Of a DNA stretch of 37,031 bases, positions 32,148 through 37,031 are shown one piece after another; positions within the stretch are counted from its first letter, which is position 1, and every line of letters starts with the position of its first letter. The DNA comes from an uncultured Desulfovibrio sp. Its GTDB lineage: Bacteria > Desulfobacterota > Desulfovibrionia > Desulfovibrionales > Desulfovibrionaceae. The DNA is taken from contig NZ_CAJUBO010000024.1 in assembly GCF_910584445.1 (NCBI RefSeq), forward strand, positions 1-37,031. Direction: 5' to 3'. Position numbers and translations under genes: made by a program. The notes below the pieces were generated by a model. That model made no database searches. It saw nothing but the letters and a program-made list of their open reading frames with translations, and had not been told where the DNA came from.

Positions 32148-33386
32148 ATGGATGAACTCATTCTCCAGGACCCGGAACTCGCCCAGGCCATCGTTCTCGA
32201 ATCCGACCGCCAGATGAGCAAGCTGGAACTCATCGCGTCGGAAAATTTCGTTTCCGCCGCCGTGCGGGAGGCCCAGGGGAGCGTGCTCACCCACAAGTAC
32301 GCCGAGGGCTATCCCGGCAAGCGCTATTATGGCGGCTGCGAATATGTGGACATGGTCGAGGATCTGGCCCGCGATCGCGCCTGCCGCCTTTTTGGCTGCG
32401 CGCATGCCAACGTCCAGCCCCATTCCGGCTCCCAGGCGAACATGGCCGTCTATTTCGCCTGCCTCAAGCCCGGGGATACGGTGCTGGGCATGGACCTTTC
32501 GCATGGCGGCCACCTCACCCACGGAAGCCCGGTGAATTTTTCGGGCAGGCTGTTCAACGTGGTCTCCTACGGCGTCCGCAAGGATACGGGGCGCATCGAC
32601 TATGACGAGGTCGCCGCCCTCGCGCGGGAGCATCGCCCCGCCATGATCGTGGCCGGCGCCAGCGCCTATCCGCGCCGTATCGATTTTGCCCGCTTCCGGG
32701 CCATCGCCGACGAGGTGGGCGCCCTGCTCATGGTGGACATGGCCCACATCGCGGGGCTGGTGGCCGCCGGGCTGCACGAAAGCCCCATCCCGCACGCGCA
32801 CGTCACCACCACCACCACGCACAAGACGCTGCGCGGCCCGCGCGGGGGCATGATCCTCTCGGACGAGTCCAACGCCAAACGCCTCGACAGCCAGATCTTC
32901 CCCGGCATGCAGGGCGGCCCGCTCATGCACGTCATCGCGGCCAAGGCCGCGGCCTTCGGCGAAGCCCTGCGGCCCGCCTTTGCCCGCTACGCGCAGCGCG
33001 TGGTGGAAAATGCCGCCGCCCTGGCCGACGCGCTCATGGCCGCCGGTTTCGACCTCGTCTCCGGCGGCACGGACAACCACCTGCTCCTGGTGGACCTGAC
33101 GCGCCGGGACGTCACCGGCAAGGATGCGGAAACCGCGCTGGACGCCGCCGGCATCACGGTCAACAAGAACACCATCCCCTTCGAGACGCGTTCGCCCTTT
33201 GTCACTTCGGGCATCCGTCTCGGCACGGCGGCCCTGACCACCCGCGGTCTTTCGCGCGAAGACATGGGCACGGTGGCGGCGTTCATTGCCGAGAGCATCG
33301 AAAAGCGCGACGATGCGCGGGCCTTGGCCGCCATCCGCACGCGGGTGGAGGAATTCGCGCGTCAGTTCCCGCTTTTTTCCTGGTAA
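32148..33386 (+). CDS. glyA: Serine hydroxymethyltransferase
   Basis: A 412-residue pyridoxal-phosphate enzyme that interconverts serine and glycine and supplies one-carbon units on tetrahydrofolate. The PLP-binding Lys226 is in VTTTTTHKTLRGPRGG. SENFVSAAVREAQGSVLTHKYAEGYPGKRYYGG at residues ~31-63 is a family hallmark, with QPHSGSQANMAVY after it. The ATG at 32148 is chosen over an earlier one at 32064 because AAGGA and the family start support it. Upstream is the hairpin at 32072-32103. Confidence 0.98.
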   Translation: MDELILQDPELAQAIVLESDRQMSKLELIASENFVSAAVREAQGSVLTHKYAEGYPGKRYYGGCEYVDMVEDLARDRACRLFGCAHANVQPHSGSQANMAVYFACLKPGDTVLGMDLSHGGHLTHGSPVNFSGRLFNVVSYGVRKDTGRIDYDEVAALAREHRPAMIVAGASAYPRRIDFARFRAIADEVGALLMVDMAHIAGLVAAGLHESPIPHAHVTTTTTHKTLRGPRGGMILSDESNAKRLDSQIFPGMQGGPLMHVIAAKAAAFGEALRPAFARYAQRVVENAAALADALMAAGFDLVSGGTDNHLLLVDLTRRDVTGKDAETALDAAGITVNKNTIPFETRSPFVTSGIRLGTAALTTRGLSREDMGTVAAFIAESIEKRDDARALAAIRTRVEEFARQFPLFSW

Positions 33387-33410
33387 TTCGATACCGGACG
33401 CGAGTGCGGC

Positions 33411-33890
33411 ATGGAACGTCTGCCCTGGCCCGACTATTTCATGAGCATCACCAGGCTGGTGAGTTGCCGCTCCACCTGCACGCGGCGCAGGGTGGGCGCC
33501 GTGGCCGTCAAGGGCAAGCGCATCCTCGCCACGGGCTACAACGGCGCGCCCGCCGGCACGCCGCACTGTCTGGAGGTGGGCTGCCTGCGCCAGCAACTCG
33601 GCATCCCCTCGGGGCAGCGCCACGAGATCTGCCGCGGCCTGCATGCGGAGCAGAACGTCATCATCCAGGCCGCCGTGCACGGCATCGACATTTCCGGCGC
33701 GACGCTCTACTGCACCACGCACCCCTGCGTGCTGTGCGCCAAGATGCTCATCAACTGCGGTATCAGCAGGATCTTTTATGCCGAGGAGTATCCCGACGAA
33801 CTGGCCGCGACCATGCTCCGCGAAGCGGGCATCCCCGTGGAACGCCTTGCCGTGACATGGCCGCCCGAAGCCGGGACCAGCGCGGAATGA
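33411..33890 (+). CDS. dCMP deaminase (cytidine/deoxycytidylate deaminase family)
   Basis: A 159-residue zinc enzyme of the deoxycytidylate deaminase family (called ComEB in Bacillus), which turns dCMP into dUMP for dTMP synthesis. The zinc ligands and catalytic Glu are H78-A-E80 (LHAEQNVI) and Cys106-x2-Cys109 (HPCVLCAKML). YNGAPAG near residue 43 is also typical. The short N-terminus begins MERLPWPDYFMSITRLVS. It precedes ribD by four bases. glyA and a deaminase together suggest shared folate/nucleotide context. Confidence 0.93.
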   Translation: MERLPWPDYFMSITRLVSCRSTCTRRRVGAVAVKGKRILATGYNGAPAGTPHCLEVGCLRQQLGIPSGQRHEICRGLHAEQNVIIQAAVHGIDISGATLYCTTHPCVLCAKMLINCGISRIFYAEEYPDELAATMLREAGIPVERLAVTWPPEAGTSAE

Positions 33891-33894
33891 CGCC

Positions 33895-35076
33895 ATGCCG
33901 GAAATGCCAGCCCCCACAGCCGTGACGGAACAGGAGTTCGCCCCCTTCATGCGCGAGGCCATTGCCCTGGCGCGGCGCGGGCGCTGGCGCGCCTGCCCCA
34001 ACCCCATGGTCGGCGCCGTCCTGGTGCGCGACGGCGCGGTGGTGGCGCGTGGCTGGCACCACGGCGCGGGGCTGCCCCACGCCGAGGTGGACTGCCTCGC
34101 GGATGCGGCGGCCCGGGGGGTGGACCCGGCCGGCTGCACGCTGGTGGTCACGCTGGAACCCTGCTGCCATCACGGGAAGACCCCGCCGTGTACCGATGCC
34201 ATCCTGGCCGCGGGCATCCGCCGGGTCGTCTATGGCCTTCGGGACCCCAATCCCGTGGCGGGCGGCGGCGCGGCCCTGCTGGCGGCCGCGGGCCTTGCCG
34301 TGGAAGGTCCCGTGCTGGAGTCCGAATGCCGCGACCTCGCGGCGGATTTTCTCGTCTGGCAGACCACGGACCGCCCCTATGTCCTGCTCAAGCTCGCCGC
34401 CACGCTGGACGGACGCATCGCCACGCGCAATGGCGTCTCGCAATGGATCAGTTGCCCGGCGTCGCGCCGCGCCGTCCATGAACTGCGCGCGGGCGTGGGG
34501 CGCGCGGGCGGCGCCGTTCTGGTGGGCGGCGGCACGTTCCGGGCGGACGATCCGCTGCTGACGGCGCGCGGGGAGGACGATGTCCCCGCCGGGCCGCAAC
34601 CGCTGGCCTGCGTCCTCACCTCGCGCCTGCCCGCGCCGGAGGGCGCGCGCCTGCTCAGGGAACGCCCGCGGGAGACGGTCTTTCTCGCTTCGCCCGCCAT
34701 GGCGGCGTCCTCGGCGGCCCAGGCCCTGCGCGGGCGCGGCGCGCGGGTGCTCGCGCTGGGTCCGGCGCCCGGCGGCGGCCCGGATCTTTCCGGCATGCTG
34801 CGCCGCCTGCGGCAGGAACTGGGCGTGCGGTGCGTGCTGTGCGAGGGCGGCGGCCGCCTGGCCCTTTCCCTGCTGGAGGCCGGGCTGGTGGACGAGTTCC
34901 ACCTGCACCTCGCGCCCCGCATCCTGGGCGATGCGGAAGCGCGGCCGCTGTTTGCCGGGCGCATGCCGCTGGATCTCGATGCGGCGCTGGGCCTGCGCCT
35001 CTGCGGGCTTGAGCGCTGCGGCGACGACGCGCACCTGCTTTTGCGGCCCGTGGCGGCGGACAAGGGGCGCGGCTGA
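33895..35076 (+). CDS. ribD: Bifunctional riboflavin deaminase/reductase RibD
   Basis: A 393-residue enzyme for two steps of riboflavin synthesis. The N-terminal deaminase has CPNPMVGAVLV, PHAEVDCL (His62, Glu64), and VTLEPCCHHGKTPPC (zinc Cys90 and Cys99). The C-terminal reductase (about 165-393) starts PYVLLKLAATLDGRIATRNG and contains GGGTFRADDPLLTAR and LCEGGGRLALSLLEAGLVDE. The start is ATG at 33895; another in-frame ATG lies at 33904. ribE overlaps the stop by one base (TGATG). Confidence 0.95.
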   Translation: MPEMPAPTAVTEQEFAPFMREAIALARRGRWRACPNPMVGAVLVRDGAVVARGWHHGAGLPHAEVDCLADAAARGVDPAGCTLVVTLEPCCHHGKTPPCTDAILAAGIRRVVYGLRDPNPVAGGGAALLAAAGLAVEGPVLESECRDLAADFLVWQTTDRPYVLLKLAATLDGRIATRNGVSQWISCPASRRAVHELRAGVGRAGGAVLVGGGTFRADDPLLTARGEDDVPAGPQPLACVLTSRLPAPEGARLLRERPRETVFLASPAMAASSAAQALRGRGARVLALGPAPGGGPDLSGMLRRLRQELGVRCVLCEGGGRLALSLLEAGLVDEFHLHLAPRILGDAEARPLFAGRMPLDLDAALGLRLCGLERCGDDAHLLLRPVAADKGRG

Positions 35077-35765
35077 TGTTCACGGGCATCATCCAGTGCG
35101 AGGGCGAGATCCTCGCCTCCCGGCAGGAGGGGAGCGAACGCCGGTTCAGCATCCGGCCGCTCGTGCCCTTCGCGGAGGTGACGGATGGCGAGTCCATCGC
35201 CGTCAACGGCGCGTGCCTTTCGGTGGAGAGCCATGACCGTGGGATGTTCACGGCCTATGCCTCGGGCGAAACGGTGGCGCGCACCACGCTGGGCGCGCTG
35301 ACGGCCGGGGCGCGCGTCAACCTGGAGCGGGCGCTGGCCCTGGGCGACCGCCTGGGTGGTCATCTCGTGAGCGGCCATGTGGACTGTGTGGCCGAGGTGC
35401 GGAGCATCGAGCGCCGGGGGCAGTCCCTGTGCTGCCGGCTGGCGTTTCCGGCGGCCTTCGGGCGGGAGGTCGTCCCCAAAGGCTCGGTGGCGCTGGACGG
35501 CATCAGCCTCACGGTGAACGCCTGCGGCGAGGATTTTCTTGAGGTCAACGTCATCCCGGATACCCGGCGGCGCACCACCATGCGCGCCTGGCGCCCCGGC
35601 AGCCGCGTCAATATGGAGACCGACCTGGTGGGCAAGTATGTGGCCCGTCTGCTCGGGCCGTGGCGGGAGGCGGGGGGCGGCGCCGGAAAGGATGACGGCG
35701 GGGATGCGTCCGGCCGGGCGGGCGGCCTGAGCCTTGCATCCCTGCGCCGCGCGGGCTTTCTGTAG
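35076..35765 (+). CDS. ribE: Riboflavin synthase alpha chain
   Basis: A 229-residue enzyme that makes riboflavin from two lumazine molecules. It has the two-domain repeat: MFTGIIQCEGEI with VNGACLSVESHD in the first half, and GHLVSGHVDCVAEV with DGISLTVNACGEDF in the second. The last ~35 residues form a Gly/Asp-rich tail not seen in most relatives. The next gene is ribH, with no ribBA in between. Confidence 0.96.
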   Translation: MFTGIIQCEGEILASRQEGSERRFSIRPLVPFAEVTDGESIAVNGACLSVESHDRGMFTAYASGETVARTTLGALTAGARVNLERALALGDRLGGHLVSGHVDCVAEVRSIERRGQSLCCRLAFPAAFGREVVPKGSVALDGISLTVNACGEDFLEVNVIPDTRRRTTMRAWRPGSRVNMETDLVGKYVARLLGPWREAGGGAGKDDGGDASGRAGGLSLASLRRAGFL

Positions 35766-35839
35766 GCCGGGCGCGGCGCCGCACAACCATGAACGGGAAG
35801 ACGGGAGCGCCGGACGGGCGCGGCCCCACGGGAGCGAAG

Positions 35840-36310
35840 ATGGACAGCGTTACCACCATTGCCGGGCAACTGGACGCGCGCGGCCTGAAGATCGCCATTG
35901 CGGCCACGCGATTCAACGATTTCATCGTGGATCGCCTTGTGGGCGGCGCCGTGGACTATCTGGAGCGGCATGGCCTGGACCGGGCCGGTCTGGTCCTGGT
36001 GCGCGTGCCCGGGGCCTTTGAGCTGCCGCTTGTCTGCCGCAAGCTCGCCGCCGCGCATGCCTACGACGGAATCGTGGCGCTGGGCGCGGTCATCCGGGGC
36101 GCGACCCCCCATTTTGACTATGTGTGCGCCGAGGCCTCCAAGGGCATCGCCCAGACCATGCTGGATTCGGGCACGCCCATCGGTTTCGGCCTGCTCACCT
36201 GCGACAATATCGAGCAGGCCATCGAACGCGCGGGGTCCAAGGCCGGCAACAAGGGTGTGGAAGCCGCCGCGGCCATGCTGGAGACCATCCGCGTTCTGGA
36301 GCAGCTGTAG
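35840..36310 (+). CDS. ribH: 6,7-dimethyl-8-ribityllumazine synthase
   Basis: A 156-residue enzyme that condenses the pyrimidine and butanone-phosphate units into lumazine. Recognised parts: LKIAIAATRFNDFIVDRLVGGAVDYL, VPGAFELPLVCRKL, ALGAVIRGATPHFDYVCAEASKGIAQTMLDSGTPIGFGLLTCDN (with His near residue 92), and AIERAGSKAGNKGVEAA. The ATG at 35840 has GGGAG upstream and matches the normal family start; an earlier ATG at 35789 has no ribosome site. nusB begins three bases after its stop. Confidence 0.95.
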   Translation: MDSVTTIAGQLDARGLKIAIAATRFNDFIVDRLVGGAVDYLERHGLDRAGLVLVRVPGAFELPLVCRKLAAAHAYDGIVALGAVIRGATPHFDYVCAEASKGIAQTMLDSGTPIGFGLLTCDNIEQAIERAGSKAGNKGVEAAAAMLETIRVLEQL

Positions 36311-36313
36311 CCC

Positions 36314-36784
36314 ATGGCCGGGAGCAGGCGACCCACGCGCCGGAGCGGGCGCGAACTGGCATTCCAGGTGCTCTATGGCCTGTGCTTTTCGCCCGCGGCG
36401 GACCGCGCGGCGCTCTGGCGGCTGTTTGTGCTCTCGCCGCATAACGAGGGCATGGACGAGTCCGACCTGGACAGGGAGCCTTCGGGCTTCGCCTGGGAAC
36501 TGGTGGACGGCGTATGGAGCCACACGGCCGCGCTGGATGCGTCCATCGCCCGGTTTTCGCGCAACTGGCGGGTGGACCGTCTGGGCCGCATCGAGCTTAC
36601 CATCCTGCGGCTTGCGCTGTACGAGCTGCTATGGCGCGACGATGTGCCGCCCAAGGTCGCCATCAATGAGGCCCTTGAACTGGCGAGGGAATTTGGCGAC
36701 GAGCGGGCGCGGGCTTTTCTCAACGGCATTCTTGACGCGGCGGCCAGGGCGCCGCGGGGCGGGGCGGGGACCCCTGACGCATGA
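36314..36784 (+). CDS. nusB: Transcription antitermination factor NusB
   Basis: A 156-residue all-helical protein that joins NusE (S10) on boxA RNA during rRNA antitermination. Family segments: RRSGRELAFQVLYGL, WRVDRLGRIELTILRLALYELLWRDDVPPKVAINEALELAREFG, and FLNGILDAAAR. The C-terminus has a short Gly-rich tail. It is tied closely to ribH upstream (3 bases) and leuS downstream, as in many bacteria. Confidence 0.95.
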   Translation: MAGSRRPTRRSGRELAFQVLYGLCFSPAADRAALWRLFVLSPHNEGMDESDLDREPSGFAWELVDGVWSHTAALDASIARFSRNWRVDRLGRIELTILRLALYELLWRDDVPPKVAINEALELAREFGDERARAFLNGILDAAARAPRGGAGTPDA

Positions 36785-36795
36785 CTGGTGGAACC

Positions 36796-37031
36796 ATGAC
36801 GCACGATCGGTATCATCCGCAGGAACTTGAGGAAAAGTGGCAGGCGCGCTGGCAGGCGCAAGACGCCTTTGCCTGCGCGCACGGGGGCGACAGGCCCAAG
36901 TGCTATGTGCTGGAGATGCTGCCCTATCCTTCGGGCAAGATCCACATGGGCCATGTCCGCAATTATTCCATTGGCGACGTGGTGGCGCGCATGCGCCGCA
37001 TGCAGGGCTTCAACGTCCTGCACCCCATGGG
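36796..37031 (+). CDS. leuS: Leucyl-tRNA synthetase, 5' part (runs off window)
   Basis: The first ~78 residues are present. MTHDRYHPQELEEKWQARWQAQDAF is followed by YVLEMLPYPSGKIHMGHVRNYSIGDVVAR, which carries the HIGH-type motif HMGH of class I synthetases, and FNVLHPMG at the edge. The family is a leucine-charging enzyme with an editing domain that lies beyond this window. The start could also be an in-frame ATG at 36781, which would overlap the nusB stop as ATGA. Confidence 0.95.
   Translation, partial: MTHDRYHPQELEEKWQARWQAQDAFACAHGGDRPKCYVLEMLPYPSGKIHMGHVRNYSIGDVVARMRRMQGFNVLHPM

Overview
The window is a GC-rich (roughly two-thirds G+C), gene-dense bacterial chromosome segment. Its gene content and order point to a sulfate reducer of the Desulfovibrionaceae. 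The pointers are an rpmF-plsX-fabH-fabG-acpP-fabF-glyA-dCMP deaminase-ribD-ribE-ribH-nusB-leuS run, a TrmD fused to a second SPOUT methyltransferase domain, an M99 (Csd4-like) murein carboxypeptidase and a DsrE-like protein. Taxonomy is inferred from synteny and family recognition; no marker gene was searched. The left edge is a pure (CT)28 repeat that may be a contig-end artefact.

Layout. 1-1102 (minus): a partial DUF2079-like membrane protein and a TrmH-type tRNA methyltransferase. 1262-4300 (plus): an NhaD-like Na+/H+ antiporter, a hexapeptide-repeat acetyltransferase and an EFR1-like flavodoxin/ferredoxin protein. 4301-4635: the only gap over 300 bases; it holds a nested inverted-repeat element and an isolated intrinsic terminator. 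4636-11053 (minus): tamA-tamB-GNAT acetyltransferase. 11194-11550 (plus): a DsrE-like protein. 11679-13163 (minus): the M99 carboxypeptidase. 13242-17098 (plus): a strong sigma70-like promoter, then ffh-rpsP-KH protein-rimM-mutM. 17164-26856 (minus): read 5'->3', PPTase-trmD-rplS-rnhB-yraN-rsmI-ptsH-ptsI-smpB-comEC. 27045-37031 (plus): ribosomal protein L32, fatty-acid synthesis, glyA, dCMP deaminase, riboflavin genes, nusB and the start of leuS.

Functional themes. The ribosome and tRNA genes (ffh, rpsP, rimM, trmD, rplS, rsmI, smpB, rpmF, nusB, leuS) are interleaved with genome maintenance (mutM, rnhB), lipid synthesis (plsX to fabF, plus a PPTase that could charge AcpP) and envelope building (TamA/TamB, M99 carboxypeptidase). 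Most neighbours overlap by 1-20 bases, so translational coupling is common. The widely conserved rpsP-rimM-trmD-rplS order is broken here. The rpsP-rimM half reads plus, and the trmD-rplS half reads minus about 8.5 kb away.

No phage, CRISPR, transposase, toxin-antitoxin, defence island, tRNA or rRNA gene was recognised. I found no convincing undescribed multi-gene system. The items most worth a second look are the 4.36-4.45 kb repeat, the orphan terminator, a 13-codon upstream ORF overlapping fabG, the split rimM/trmD operon, the absence of ribBA from the riboflavin cluster, and the altered flavodoxin loop of the EFR1-like protein.
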